Shown here: positions 45,908-55,995 of the stretch, piece after piece | How the letters are laid out: the number at the start of each line of letters is the position of its first letter | Numbering within the stretch: position 1 is the stretch's first letter | Origin: Pseudoalteromonas aurantia | GTDB lineage: Bacteria; Pseudomonadota; Gammaproteobacteria; Enterobacterales; Alteromonadaceae | Direction: 5' to 3' | Length of the DNA stretch: 64,000 nt | NCBI RefSeq assembly: GCF_005886875.1 | Contig: NZ_PNBY01000058.1 | Location: 52,534 to 116,533, forward strand | Translations under genes and position numbers: made by a program | Notes under the pieces: model-generated | Databases searched by the model: none | The model's input: the letters and a program-made list of their open reading frames with translations, nothing else | Told to the model about the DNA's origin: nothing

Positions 45908-47308
45908 TTACCAAAATGGAAACATAACAGTGAAGGTGCTCCCAAAGTCAACTTTGCTGTCAACATGAATGGTGCCATTATGACTTTTTACAATGGAATT
46001 GGCGATGGTCAAACCAAGTCCTGTCGCGGAGCCTATCGGCTTAGACGTATAAAATGGATCAAATATCTGATGGATACTATCTTCGGAAATTCCACAACCC
46101 CAATCGGTGATAGCCACCTCTAAGCAGCGCTCTTTACGTTTTGCGGATATTTCAACACGATGATTCATGCTACACTGTGATTCTAGTGCATTTTTGACTA
46201 TACAACTTAAAGCTTGACTTAGCAGATCCGGGGCGGCGTTAAACGCATCGTCACAGTTGATGTGCATTCTGAATGATGCTGATAACTCAATGTTTAGTTC
46301 ACCAAGCACGGTATGTAATATCTCATCAATATAATTTCCAGATGTAACCTGCTGGCTTGAGTTAGTGAAAACATTTAAGTCTTTTACAATGTTTGCGATT
46401 CGAGTTAACCCTTGTTTCGTTTCGTTCACTAAGTCTTGGCTTTCACCTTCGATCCAAAGTAAGTCAAATTGACCTTCAATGTCACTCATAAGTGCGGTCA
46501 GTTCCTGGTGCTCTTGTGTGGCCAACCGCAACTTTGACCATGCGCTATATAACTTATCAAAATATTCAGAAATAAACTCGTTATTACTACTTATCGCACT
46601 TAACGGATTATTAATTTCATGGGCGATCCCAGCCGCTAACTGACCGACAGACGCTAACTTTTCTTGTTGCACTAGTACCTGCTGCTGCGCATCAATCTTT
46701 TGTTGCGCAATCAGTAGCGCAGCATTACGCTGTTCTAATTCATTTGTTCTTATCGCGACACACTCTTCAAGCTCCTCATTAAATGAAGCTAACTTTTCTG
46801 CCATATTTGCTAATTTAACCAAGTGTTCGTATGAACGTAACGAAGCGGTTATCACGGTATACAAACGCTCTTTGGTCAATTCAGTTTTGTTTTTATAGTC
46901 ATTAATATCATACTTGAGCATTAGCTCATGCTCTGGAATTGAACCTGGTTGGCCTGTTCTGAGTACAATTCTCACCGACTCATTACAAAGCGTTTGTCTG
47001 ATTTCTTGAGCACATTCTAACCCAGCCTCATTAGTCTCCATAATGACATCAAGTAGTACTAAGGCAATGTCTGGGGAGTCTTGTAATATGGTAAGCGCTT
47101 CAGATTTACTGTAAGCGTGTAATAGTTTAAGAGCACGTTGCTCAAATTGATAACCTCTTAAAACCAGCGTAGACAACTGATGAATAGACTCATCATCATC
47201 TACAACTAAGACTAACCATGGGGCTAATTTTGTTTCAAGCGCTGATTGAGATTTATGTTGTTTAGGCTCACTCCTGAACAACGCCAGTGGTTCATTTTTA
47301 TTCGTCAT
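45908..47308 (-). CDS. Soluble receiver-histidine kinase protein
   Basis: A 466-residue cytosolic signalling protein in receiver-first order. The REC domain has LVVDDDES near residue 35 and the phosphoacceptor in IALVLLDVIM near residue 85. A linker with VRIVLRTGQPGSIPE and YDINDYKNKTELT is shared with DUF3369-type regulators. A coiled coil near 165-215 comes next. The kinase has the H-box GIAHEINNPLSAI, N-box IVKNALESQ, G1 DWGCGI and G2 GSATGLGLTIAN. Such proteins usually relay from a separate sensor, which is not next to it here. Confidence 0.9.
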   Translation of the reverse strand: MTNKNEPLALFRSEPKQHKSQSALETKLAPWLVLVVDDDESIHQLSTLVLRGYQFEQRALKLLHAYSKSEALTILQDSPDIALVLLDVIMETNEAGLECAQEIRQTLCNESVRIVLRTGQPGSIPEHELMLKYDINDYKNKTELTKERLYTVITASLRSYEHLVKLANMAEKLASFNEELEECVAIRTNELEQRNAALLIAQQKIDAQQQVLVQQEKLASVGQLAAGIAHEINNPLSAISSNNEFISEYFDKLYSAWSKLRLATQEHQELTALMSDIEGQFDLLWIEGESQDLVNETKQGLTRIANIVKDLNVFTNSSQQVTSGNYIDEILHTVLGELNIELSASFRMHINCDDAFNAAPDLLSQALSCIVKNALESQCSMNHRVEISAKRKERCLEVAITDWGCGISEDSIHQIFDPFYTSKPIGSATGLGLTIANSIVKSHNGTIHVDSKVDFGSTFTVMFPFW

Positions 47309-47365
47309 AATAGCTCAAGAAGTTTTACCTCTAAGCTTGGGCTCTACAGCGTTATTTTTCAAGTT

Positions 47366-47947
47366 TTAAAATTGATTTAACGCCATTTTATAATGGGTCC
47401 GGCATACTGAGACATACCGATCGTTTCCGCCAATTTCAACTTGCGCACCATCTGCAATAGCTTGTCCATGTTCATCAGTGCGCAACACCCGATTCGCTTT
47501 ACGCCCGCAGTGACAAATGGTTTTTAACTCGATCAATTTGTCAGCCCAAGCTAACAAGTATTGAGAGCCTTCAAATAGCTCACTTCTAAAATCAGTCCTG
47601 AGTCCATAACACAAAACGGGTATCTCCAGTTTATCAACCACATCGGTTAACTCATCTACTTGCTGTTTAGTTAAAAACTGGCATTCATCAACTAAAATGC
47701 AATCGAGTTTGGCCTGCTCATGATGACTTTTAATGAGCTTATGTAAATCCGTATCGTTGGCATAAACATGTGCATCAGCTTGCAACCCAATTCTTGACGC
47801 AACTTTACCTACTTGTTCACGGTTATCAATTGCTGCAGTCAATATGAACGGGTTCATGCCACGTTCACGATAATTAAACGCAGATTGCAATAGAGTTGTC
47901 GATTTACCAGCATTCATTGCTGAATAATAAAAATAGAGTTGAGCCAT
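47366..47947 (-). CDS. tdk: Thymidine kinase
   Basis: Phosphorylates thymidine to dTMP with ATP in salvage. Class II thymidine kinase of 193 residues (205 in E. coli). The P-loop is in [14 protein letters not shown] and the catalytic DExQ in LVDECQFLT. The lasso has zinc cysteines in [11 protein letters not shown] and VCRTHYK. It complements udp and cdd in the pyrimidine salvage set of this window. Confidence 0.96.
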   Translation of the reverse strand: MAQLYFYYSAMNAGKSTTLLQSAFNYRERGMNPFILTAAIDNREQVGKVASRIGLQADAHVYANDTDLHKLIKSHHEQAKLDCILVDECQFLTKQQVDELTDVVDKLEIPVLCYGLRTDFRSELFEGSQYLLAWADKLIELKTICHCGRKANRVLRTDEHGQAIADGAQVEIGGNDRYVSVCRTHYKMALNQF

Positions 47948-48041
47948 ACCAAACCGTTACTGATGATAGAAATGAGCTGTAGTCTACCCAACCTCTGTGC
48001 AATTTTCTATGATGACATGACGACTCATTAAAACAGCGTGC

Positions 48042-48848
48042 TTATTCCAAAGCATCTTCATCCATTTCAAGGTAATCCATATAAAACTCAGCGACGGGTA
48101 TTGTGGCTAAAAGCGACCAAACTGTTTCAATTTCATTCTGATGCTCGGCAAAAAATTCTTTTGAAAAAGTTAAAAAGCCATAACTCATATCGAATGGTGG
48201 GTAAACTGACACAAGCTCCTTTGAATAGGGGTACGCACGCACTTTCTCTCCGTTGATCAAACACAACCCTATTGTGCCATCAACCACATCTTTCATTACC
48301 AATTCATAAGATTGCGTTTGGGAATTGGTACGTACTATCGCAAAGCGTTTTGCATCTAGACTCGAGGCTGCTGAATATCCCGTTGGAATTGCTAACGAGA
48401 AAGTCTTGTCTTGTTGCTCCATATGTTGATAAAAAATCTGCTTTCCTACCAAACAGCGACCAAACCGACTGATAGCCATAGCTGGGTTAATAGTAGAGTC
48501 GGATTTAATTGGGTACTGCATAAATTCTGTTCGCTCTGGCCTATAACTGGCGATCACAGCATGTACTTTATTCTTTTTCAATTCATGTAAGCATCGTTGC
48601 CAAGGCTTACGTACATATTTAATGGTTATTTCTGGCAGTCCCACATCCACGTGCCGAAGAATTTCAATTGCAGCACCGGGTTTGTTTCGTGGAATGCCTT
48701 GTCCGTTCCCCATATATGCCGGCGACAACTCTTTATCTTCATAGCAAAAAGTCACCTCAACAGCAAAAGACAGTGATGAACTCACACTAACAATGGCATA
48801 AACCAAACTACGTAATAACAAAATCAGGCCCAAAAAATCACTCTTCAT
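48042..48848 (-). CDS. Periplasmic solute-binding-like protein (SBP family 3)
   Basis: A 268-residue exported protein (signal peptide ending near LSFA). It resembles extracellular solute-binding family 3, with VTFCYEDKELSPAYMG, IEILRHVDVGLP, IKYVRKPWQRCLHELKKNKVHAVIA and the cleft strand AIPTGYSAAS. No permease or ATPase gene is adjacent, so it may be one of the stand-alone gammaproteobacterial versions that act in sensing or have an unknown role. Its ligand is unknown. Confidence 0.75.
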   Translation of the reverse strand: MKSDFLGLILLLRSLVYAIVSVSSSLSFAVEVTFCYEDKELSPAYMGNGQGIPRNKPGAAIEILRHVDVGLPEITIKYVRKPWQRCLHELKKNKVHAVIASYRPERTEFMQYPIKSDSTINPAMAISRFGRCLVGKQIFYQHMEQQDKTFSLAIPTGYSAASSLDAKRFAIVRTNSQTQSYELVMKDVVDGTIGLCLINGEKVRAYPYSKELVSVYPPFDMSYGFLTFSKEFFAEHQNEIETVWSLLATIPVAEFYMDYLEMDEDALE

Positions 48849-48905
48849 AACAGTATAATCAAGTGAGTCAATTTTGCTGCCCTAAACGCACTGCGAACTT
48901 TATAA

Positions 48906-50270
48906 TTAAAGAGTACTCCACAATTGAAATGTAAGATAACTTCGAAAAGGGGCACATTTTTCTGTATCTAGATGACCAACCTGTGCAAACGCTTTCTTAA
49001 CACCCAGATCACCACCCAAATAAACATCAGGGTTGCTTTGGCCTCTCATTTTCGCGTAGTCAACTGTCCAAGGGCCAATGCCTTTTATTGACAGCCAAGC
49101 GCTTAAATCATCGTTTTCACTTTGCGATAAGCAGAAACTCGCTAAACTCTTTAGTGCCGACTTTCGTGATGCTGGCATTTTAAAAAAGTCAAAATCACAA
49201 GTATGCAATGTGGCTGGATTTGGGAAGAGGATATCACCAAGCTTCCCCTCTTCTCCCTTATTATCAACTAGTTTACACAACAAGTTCCTAGCCGCCTTTA
49301 CACTTACCTGCTGACCTAAAACTGCCCTTATTCCAGCTTCAAATGGGTCCCAAATACCAGGTAAACGCAGCCCCTCCACTAACACAACATCTTCCGGTAA
49401 GTATTGGCTAATGTGTTGGTTAATAAATTCGGGGTCGGCATCTAAATCTAATACTCGACGAATGTTAGCGACAACTAAATGTAAACCACGTATATCATTA
49501 ATTGTAATTTCGACCTTAAAACCATGGCGTTGTGCATCAAAATATGCGGTAAACGCACCGCTATAACCTGATAAAGAAAAGCTCCTTCCATAACTTGTCT
49601 GTGTGAGCCACTCTATAGGTTCGATTAAGCGCACGCTTAAAAACTGATGAAATGCTTTCCAATTATAAGGAGGTCGAAACGCCATAAAGAGGCTGATCGG
49701 AGCATCAAATACATCACGTTCTTTACGAAACTGGCTAGGACTCAATGACAACAGCCTTCCAAAAGCATCATTAAAGCGGCGTAATGAATTAAAACCACTG
49801 GCAAATGCAATTTGAGACACAGGCAAGCGGGTTTGCTGCAGTAATTGCTTCGCTAAGTCACACTGCTTATACAAGTCATATTGCTTAGGACTTGTGCCAT
49901 AGTATTTTTTAAATAGGGCGTTCAAGTAACGCTGAGATATCCCAAGCCTATCAGCTAGCTGTCCAACAGACATGCTGCTTAATGCGCCTTCATCTATTAA
50001 CTTTTTCGCTCTGACGGCCGTTGTTTCGACGCCTAACCAGGCATAACTGCCTGGGGCAGAGTCTGGCCTGCACCGAATACATGGCCTAAAGCCAGCATCA
50101 GCTGCATGATACGCATGCTCGTAATAGGTTACATTTTTTTCATGGGCAGCGGGGGCTGGACAGATCGGGCGGCAATAAATACCCGTACTTTTGACGGCAA
50201 CAAAAAAGAGCCCATCAAACCGATGATCTCTACTTTTTCGTGCTTGCTGACATACTTCTGGAGAATACAT
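48906..50270 (-). CDS. alkA: Ada-like/AlkA fusion: regulator plus DNA-3-methyladenine glycosylase II
   Basis: A 454-residue fusion for alkylation repair. The N-terminal Ada zinc domain has the four cysteines in GIYCRPICPAP and FRPCIRCRPD, the first being the methyl acceptor. An AraC-type DNA-binding domain follows (IGQLADRLGISQRYLN-like region, residues 90-185). Next come the AlkA N-terminal domain and the HhH-GPD glycosylase (LGQQVSVKAARN, SIKGIGPWTVDYAKMRG, with catalytic Asp in GGDLGVKKAF). This order is typical of the AlkA of many bacteria. It can both sense methyl damage and remove 3-methyladenine. Confidence 0.92.
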   Translation of the reverse strand: MYSPEVCQQARKSRDHRFDGLFFVAVKSTGIYCRPICPAPAAHEKNVTYYEHAYHAADAGFRPCIRCRPDSAPGSYAWLGVETTAVRAKKLIDEGALSSMSVGQLADRLGISQRYLNALFKKYYGTSPKQYDLYKQCDLAKQLLQQTRLPVSQIAFASGFNSLRRFNDAFGRLLSLSPSQFRKERDVFDAPISLFMAFRPPYNWKAFHQFLSVRLIEPIEWLTQTSYGRSFSLSGYSGAFTAYFDAQRHGFKVEITINDIRGLHLVVANIRRVLDLDADPEFINQHISQYLPEDVVLVEGLRLPGIWDPFEAGIRAVLGQQVSVKAARNLLCKLVDNKGEEGKLGDILFPNPATLHTCDFDFFKMPASRKSALKSLASFCLSQSENDDLSAWLSIKGIGPWTVDYAKMRGQSNPDVYLGGDLGVKKAFAQVGHLDTEKCAPFRSYLTFQLWSTL

Positions 50271-50385
50271 AAACCACCCATTTCAATACAGATACCGAGT
50301 ATAGTAACGTATATTTTTTGTATTGGGTGGCCGGAAATGGTACTGAATATAAATACCCAGAACCACTTATTCATTATCTAACTGA

Positions 50386-50994
50386 TCACAATGCGCCTAA
50401 AAAGCGACGTTCTACGTCTTCCCAATTTACAACATTATAAAATGCTGCAATATATTCAGGGCGACGGTTTTGATATTTTAAATAGTAAGCATGTTCCCAT
50501 ACATCTAAACCAAGTATCGGCGTGTGCATATCCATAAATGGGCTGTCTTGATTTAAGCTGCTAGTCACTTGTAGTTGCTTATTTTCATCAACAACAAGCC
50601 ACGCCCAACCACTCCCAAAGCGACTGACTGCTGCCGCAGTGAATTGCGCTTTAAATTCGTCAAAACCACCAAATTTCTCATCGATTGCAGTCGCTAACTT
50701 ACCCGCTTGCAATGTGCCCCCTGTTGGGCTCATTACTTCCCAAAACAAGCTGTGGTTATTATGACCGCCAACGTGCTCTTGCACTGCTTTTTGTAATGAT
50801 TCTGGGAGTGTCTTTATATTATTTAAAAGCCACTGAGTAGGTTTATCTGCAAACTCAGACCCTTCAAGTGCTGCATTTGCTTTATTGATATATGTTTGAT
50901 GATGCAACGTATGGTGAATTTCCATCGTTTTTGCATCAATGTGTGGCTCTAATGCATCGTAAGCGTATGGCAGTGCCGGTAGAGTAAAAGCCAT
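50386..50994 (-). CDS. sodA: Superoxide dismutase, Mn type
   Basis: Cytosolic enzyme converting superoxide to peroxide and oxygen. Metal ligands are H27, H81, D164 and H168. Residues favour manganese: GGHNNHS around H81 and the outer-sphere Gln in NQDSP (Q149), as in E. coli SodA, rather than the Q/NAGTP of Fe enzymes. The 202-residue length is normal. A GGA ribosome site precedes the ATG. It is the second gene of an operon, 21 bases after an unknown TPR-like gene, with a Fur-like site before the pair. Confidence 0.93.
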   Translation of the reverse strand: MAFTLPALPYAYDALEPHIDAKTMEIHHTLHHQTYINKANAALEGSEFADKPTQWLLNNIKTLPESLQKAVQEHVGGHNNHSLFWEVMSPTGGTLQAGKLATAIDEKFGGFDEFKAQFTAAAVSRFGSGWAWLVVDENKQLQVTSSLNQDSPFMDMHTPILGLDVWEHAYYLKYQNRRPEYIAAFYNVVNWEDVERRFLGAL

Positions 50995-51015
50995 GATTAT
51001 TCCTCGTTTTTTGTA

Positions 51016-51522
51016 CTAATGTAAAGTAACTGAACGTTCAATGTGTATGTTAATGCTACTATTAACTTGCACGATCAGCTCTGGAAAGTGGGGATGGTGA
51101 CTTGCAAAATGTAGTAATTCTTGCCTCGTTTTATTCACATGATGGTGAGCAATACGAGCAATATCTTCATCAGGGTGTTGCCTCAACTTTGAAACTAACT
51201 CATGGGCATCACACAACTTGTGACACGCCGGAGTTGCTTGCCCCATTGCTAAATAACAATCAGCTAAATTATGCGCTGCAACAACAACCGCAGGGCAACA
51301 GTGCTCAATAGCACTTAAAACATTATGATCAACATGTGCTTTACAAAATTGCTCTAACAAATGTGTTGCGAGCGTCCAAGCAGCCATGTATTTGTCTCTT
51401 GCCTCTAAAAATGCGCCCCGTTCATAGGCATGATTTCCTGCCAATATATTACTTTGCCAGGGGCTCAGTGCTAAATCTACATAATCGTTAGGGTACTTTT
51501 TAAGTTGCTCAGTCAATGACAT
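51016..51522 (-). CDS. Unknown His/Cys-rich TPR-like protein, cotranscribed with sodA
   Basis: A 168-residue cytosolic protein from the chosen ATG at 51522 (MSLTEQLKKYPNDY). A further 35 codons upstream look like read-in. The sequence is all-helical with TPR-like elements (NHAYERGAFLEARDKYMAAWTLA, VAAHNLADCYLAMGQATPA). It is rich in histidine and cysteine (AIEHCCP, RIAHHHVNK, ASHHPHFP), suggesting metal handling. I do not recognise the family. It sits immediately before sodA, as OrfX does in the iron-regulated fumC-orfX-sodA operon of pseudomonads. Homology to OrfX is not established here. Confidence 0.7.
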   Translation of the reverse strand: MSLTEQLKKYPNDYVDLALSPWQSNILAGNHAYERGAFLEARDKYMAAWTLATHLLEQFCKAHVDHNVLSAIEHCCPAVVVAAHNLADCYLAMGQATPACHKLCDAHELVSKLRQHPDEDIARIAHHHVNKTRQELLHFASHHPHFPELIVQVNSSINIHIERSVTLH

Positions 51523-51639
51523 AAATTCAAATCCAATAACAAGGCCATTTGTAAACCAGCGGCCGTAATTTAAGTACGTAACACAGCGCGAAATACAAAA
51601 TGGGTATGAGGTATAGGGAATATACACCGCACAAACGTT

Positions 51640-51658
51640 ATTGCAAATGATTTTTATT
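51640..51658 (-). promoter_or_regulatory. Fur-box-like site before the sodA operon
   Basis: ATTGCAAATGATTTTTATT matches about 13 of 19 bases of a symmetric Fur box (AATGATAATAATTATCATT). It lies about 120 bases upstream of the first gene. Iron repression of Mn-SOD by Fur is known in E. coli and Pseudomonas. The AT-rich context makes this a tentative call. Confidence 0.4.
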
Positions 51659-51674
51659 TATATTGTGATTAATA

Positions 51675-51703
51675 AACGCATAACAAAAAGCTTGCTATGC
51701 GTT
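51675..51703. terminator. Stem-loop after the RND efflux gene
   Basis: AACGCATA (51675-51682) pairs with TATGCGTT (51696-51703) around a 13-base loop, seven bases beyond the RND stop. The minus-strand continuation TTATTAATCAC is only mildly U-rich. Confidence 0.5.
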
Positions 51704-51709
51704 CTAGAG

Positions 51710-54700
51710 TTACTTATGAGCTCGAAAATATAAGTTTGGTAAAATATAGAGGGTTAATATCGTTGCCGAGAAAATGCCGCCAATAATGACTGTTGCAAGT
51801 GGTTTTTGAATTTCAGCACCTGTGGTGGTAATGAACAAGATGGGCAATAGCCCCAATATCGACGTAATTGCGGTCATTAATACTGGAGTAAAACGAGACT
51901 TCGCACCTTCTACTATTGCCTTGGTTAATACATATTCACTGCGTTGACGGTTTATGCTGTCAACCAAGACCACCCCATTTAACACCGCGACTCCAAACAA
52001 AGTAATAAACCCGATCGCACTCGCTACAGACAGATGAAGCCCTGACCAATAGAGTGCAATCACGCCACCAATCAATGACAATGGAATAGCACACGCAACA
52101 ATCAACGTTTGCCTGAGTGAGTCAAATTCCAAATATAGCAGTAATAGAACGCCCATAAGCGCCATCGGAATAACCAACATGAGCTTAGCGTTTGCGCGTT
52201 GCTGGCTTTCAAATTGCCCACCAATAGTCACGCTATATCCCGGTGGCAGTGTCATCGCATCCAATTTATTTTGTATATCCTCAACCACCCCGCCCATATC
52301 TCTGCCAGCAACATTTGCTTGAATCACAATACGCCTTTGTACATCATCTCTCCTAATTTGAGCGGGACCTTGCTGATAATTTATATTGGCCACTTGTGAC
52401 AAAGTTAGCCATGCACCCGTCGGCGATAACAGCTTAATACGACCGATTGCTTCAGGGCTCCTTCGCTCATCTGCCTGCAAGCGCACTTGAATATCATATC
52501 GTTCATTTGAGACGATGATCTGCCCAGCTGACGCCCCCCCAATACCTTGGGATATAACATTCATAACATCTTTAACTGCTAAACCATAGCGAGATAATAT
52601 TGCACGTTTAGGCGTAATAATAAGCTGCAATTCTCCGCCTAATTGCTCAGCGGATACATCAACTGCCCCTTCTACATCTTTTACAGCTTCGGCTATTCTC
52701 TGCGCATGTTCACTCAACCCCTCTAGTTCAGGCCCACTTAACTTAATTGATAGCTGAGCTTTAACCCCTGATAACAACTCGTCGACTCTCGTCGCAATGG
52801 GTTGAGAAAATGTCAGTAAAATTCCCGGGAAAATAGCTAATTTATCAAACATGGCTTTTTCTAACTCTTGACGTGTTCGACCACTTTGCCATGTATGTCT
52901 TGGTTTCAGCCCAATGTAAATTTCAATATTATTTACTGGCTCAGGATCACCTCCCAACTCAGGGCGGCCCACTCGGCTGAGCGTATACGTCACTTCAGGA
53001 AACGTCATGAGTTGTTGTTCAATTTTAGGCGTTAACGCCAAAGAAGTGTCTAAACTCGCAGATGGAGCAAGTGTGACGCGTAAATTCAGCGTTCCCTCTT
53101 CCAAGGTGGGCACAAACTCACTGCCAAGCTGCTTAAATGAGTACACTGCGGCGATGCTTGTACTGAGAATAAATAAGAACATGACCCCTAAGTGATTTAA
53201 ACTCCAAATCAAGCTTAATTCATACGCTCTAACCAATTTCCGTAACCATTTTGGTTCACTGTTTGGTTGTGACGTTTTGAGTAAAAAAGTCGCTAATGCT
53301 GGCAGTAAAAACAACGCTACCAACAATGCAGCAATGAGTGCAAAGATAATACTCATTGCCATAGGCTCAAACAGCTTAGCTTCAACGCCCTCAAAACTAA
53401 ATAATGGTAAAAACACCGTTATAATAATGCTCGTTGCAAATAATATAGGCTTAGCGACTTGCTGAGCCCCCAACTTAAGACGCTGTATATCATTTCCTTT
53501 TCCTTGTTTAGCTTGATGAAATAAACGCTCAACCATTACAACAGAGCCATCAACCAGTAACCCAATTGCCACAGCCAGCCCACCTAACGACATTAAGTTG
53601 GCGAAGATCCCAAATACATTAAGCATCATCAAAGCCACAGCAATTGAAATTGGGATAGCCAGTAGCACCAAAACTGTGACCGTTATATCAAGCATAAAAA
53701 GCCATAACACGAAGAAGATCATAACAAACGCACTTAGTAATGCTTGAGTAATGGTCATAACAGCAGCATTAACTAAATTAGACTGATTATAGATAGGCTC
53801 TACAGTGACACCGTCAGGCAACGCTTTATTTATCAATGGTATAATCGTACTCACACTCGCAATCGTAGCGGAAGTATTTGCGCCCATTCTTTTCAAAATG
53901 ATACCGCTGATCACTTCTCCGTGCTGCGTCACAATACCCTCTTCGCTTTTTGAAGACAGTGTGACGGCCCCTTGACGAATTTCAGGGCCCATTGTCACAG
54001 TAGCAAGATCGGCAATTGTAACCACCGTACCATTTTGTACCTTTACTGCCACATTGGCGATCTCCGCGAGGCCTTCCTGGTCACTTTTAAACCACCCACT
54101 GCCTCTGATACTCACTTGTTCTGCACTTCTAGGAAGATACCACCCACCAGCATTTTGATTATTGTCAGACAGTGCTTCCATCACTTGCGACTGAGCAATC
54201 CCGTAGGCAAGTAACTTCTCTGTGTCTAATAAGACTTGATATTGTTTAACTTGCCCACCGAATGACAATACGTCGGTAACACCATCGACTGGCATCAATA
54301 AGCGTTTTACCAACCAATCATTCAAGCTACGCAACGTCATTAAATCAACCTCTGCTCCTGGGCTAGTTTTCAACACATACTGGAATACTTGCCCCAATCC
54401 AGACGTGTTAGGCCCTATTTGAGGTGTACCAATATCACGTGGTATGAGGCTTTTCGCTTCTTGTAACCGCTCAAACACTAACTGCCGAGCAAAATATATG
54501 TCTACACCTTCTTTAAAAACCACAGTGATCCCGCTGAGCCCCGTTTTAGAGATTGAGCGAACTTGTTCTACATCAGGCAATGCGTACATCAGCGATTCAA
54601 TCGGATATGTAATGAGTTTTTCCACCTCCTCTGCACCTAAGCCTGGCGCTTGCGTATTTACGGCGACTTGAATATTGGTCACATCCGGAAATGCATCAAG

Positions 54701-54805
54701 ACTAAGTTTAGATGCTTGCATCACGCTCAATATCGTCGCGGTTAAAAAGGCAGCCAATACCAACACTCTGTGCTCAATAGCCATGCCTATCAATCGATTA
54801 AACAT
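51710..54805 (-). CDS. Heavy-metal RND efflux pump (CusA/CzcA family)
   Basis: Inner-membrane proton-driven trimeric pump for metal cations. From the ATG at 54805 (GAGGGG upstream) it has 1031 residues; the 18 codons before it belong to the preceding gene's end. HME features are FPDVTNIQVAVNTQAPGLGAEEVE near the N-terminus, TM4 AIGLLVDGSVVMVER with the proton-relay Asp, two large periplasmic loops and twelve membrane segments. The TM4 motif differs from both CzcA (DFGIIVDGAVV) and CusA (AIGAMVDAAIV), so the metal cannot be named. It follows its membrane-fusion partner by ten bases. Confidence 0.93.
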   Translation of the reverse strand: MFNRLIGMAIEHRVLVLAAFLTATILSVMQASKLSLDAFPDVTNIQVAVNTQAPGLGAEEVEKLITYPIESLMYALPDVEQVRSISKTGLSGITVVFKEGVDIYFARQLVFERLQEAKSLIPRDIGTPQIGPNTSGLGQVFQYVLKTSPGAEVDLMTLRSLNDWLVKRLLMPVDGVTDVLSFGGQVKQYQVLLDTEKLLAYGIAQSQVMEALSDNNQNAGGWYLPRSAEQVSIRGSGWFKSDQEGLAEIANVAVKVQNGTVVTIADLATVTMGPEIRQGAVTLSSKSEEGIVTQHGEVISGIILKRMGANTSATIASVSTIIPLINKALPDGVTVEPIYNQSNLVNAAVMTITQALLSAFVMIFFVLWLFMLDITVTVLVLLAIPISIAVALMMLNVFGIFANLMSLGGLAVAIGLLVDGSVVMVERLFHQAKQGKGNDIQRLKLGAQQVAKPILFATSIIITVFLPLFSFEGVEAKLFEPMAMSIIFALIAALLVALFLLPALATFLLKTSQPNSEPKWLRKLVRAYELSLIWSLNHLGVMFLFILSTSIAAVYSFKQLGSEFVPTLEEGTLNLRVTLAPSASLDTSLALTPKIEQQLMTFPEVTYTLSRVGRPELGGDPEPVNNIEIYIGLKPRHTWQSGRTRQELEKAMFDKLAIFPGILLTFSQPIATRVDELLSGVKAQLSIKLSGPELEGLSEHAQRIAEAVKDVEGAVDVSAEQLGGELQLIITPKRAILSRYGLAVKDVMNVISQGIGGASAGQIIVSNERYDIQVRLQADERRSPEAIGRIKLLSPTGAWLTLSQVANINYQQGPAQIRRDDVQRRIVIQANVAGRDMGGVVEDIQNKLDAMTLPPGYSVTIGGQFESQQRANAKLMLVIPMALMGVLLLLYLEFDSLRQTLIVACAIPLSLIGGVIALYWSGLHLSVASAIGFITLFGVAVLNGVVLVDSINRQRSEYVLTKAIVEGAKSRFTPVLMTAITSILGLLPILFITTTGAEIQKPLATVIIGGIFSATILTLYILPNLYFRAHK

Positions 54806-54815
54806 AGGGTACCCC

Positions 54816-55943
54816 TCAGTGGTTGTGGACATCAAAGCTAGATTTCTTAGCCTGAGCATTTAGGAAGAACACACCTTGCGTGACAATTTTTTCACCAATA
54901 CGTATCCCAGTTATGGCTACCTTGTCACCATAATCCATGTTTACACCCACTTCTTTAGCGAAAAAATGGTTTGGCTTTGACTCAATAAATACTTGCCAAT
55001 CACCGTCTGAATTTTGACTTACTGCATCCTTAGGTATGAGTAGCTGCGGCTTTGTACTGGTGACGGCAAATTCAGACATAACGAACATGCCAGTATGAAG
55101 ATCATGACTGGGGTTATCTACAACCAATTGCACAATAGCGGTGCGTGTTATCGGGTCAATACTATGCCCAGTTTGCAATAACTGCGCAGTAAAGGTTTTA
55201 TCTTCTAGTTTAATACGAATAGAAGCATTCTTTAATATTGTTAAATCTGTGTTTTGTGGAAATCGAGCTGCTACCCATACTTGCTCTTCATTACTCACTT
55301 TCGCTATCACATCTCCTGAAAAAAACCGGCGTCCTATGGTCAACTCTTCAGCTAAAATACTGCCGCCAATCTGCGCATAGACACTATATAGACCGAGTAG
55401 GTGTGGCGCCTTCAGTCGGGTTTTTTCGATGTCTTTTTCACTAAACCCATACTCCCTTAACTGACTGGCGGCAGCCTGACGTTCGGCTTTACCCAACAGA
55501 AACTCTTTATCGCTCACCGCCTCTCCTTGTAACAAGGTGACTCGTTGCCATTCATCTTCAGCTAAGCGATAACGGATCTGTGCTTTTGCGACTTCATAAC
55601 TGTATAACGTTGCGAGCTTCTGTTGTGGGGCAACCTCCTCACCTAAACTCACGTAGCGAGACTTTACTTGTGATGCGACAGCAACACTCACCAATTCAGT
55701 AGTAAAATCATTACTCACAACTTCAGCGGGCGCCATCAGTAACGTTTTTCCTTTGCTTAACGCTAAAGCTTGACTCTCAATACCCGCTGTTAACTGTTGC
55801 GCGGGAGTCAGTTCAATCTCGGGGTTTGGCTCGTGCTTATGCTCACTTTCTTGGGCTTTTAAAGAAAGCGGCAGTAATAATAAAAAACAGACGCAAAGAG
55901 CGCCTATCATGGACATAGTGTCCATATAGCTTACACTTTTCAT
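54816..55943 (-). CDS. RND efflux membrane-fusion protein (CusB/CzcB type)
   Basis: A 375-residue periplasmic adaptor with a signal peptide ending near LSLKA. It has a His-rich N-terminal stretch (ESEHKHEPNP), beta-barrel and lipoyl-like segments, a short helical hairpin (YEVAKAQIRYRLAEDEWQR) and a C-terminal FDVHNH metal-like tail. It bridges the RND pump to an outer-membrane channel. No channel gene (CzcC/CusC) is in the operon. A small His/Cys protein gene precedes it by 52 bases. Confidence 0.88.
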   Translation of the reverse strand: MKSVSYMDTMSMIGALCVCFLLLLPLSLKAQESEHKHEPNPEIELTPAQQLTAGIESQALALSKGKTLLMAPAEVVSNDFTTELVSVAVASQVKSRYVSLGEEVAPQQKLATLYSYEVAKAQIRYRLAEDEWQRVTLLQGEAVSDKEFLLGKAERQAAASQLREYGFSEKDIEKTRLKAPHLLGLYSVYAQIGGSILAEELTIGRRFFSGDVIAKVSNEEQVWVAARFPQNTDLTILKNASIRIKLEDKTFTAQLLQTGHSIDPITRTAIVQLVVDNPSHDLHTGMFVMSEFAVTSTKPQLLIPKDAVSQNSDGDWQVFIESKPNHFFAKEVGVNMDYGDKVAITGIRIGEKIVTQGVFFLNAQAKKSSFDVHNH

Positions 55944-55995
55944 ATTTTTTAACTCTTAGTAATTATTAAAATAAACGTTTGGAGGTGTTTAATTA

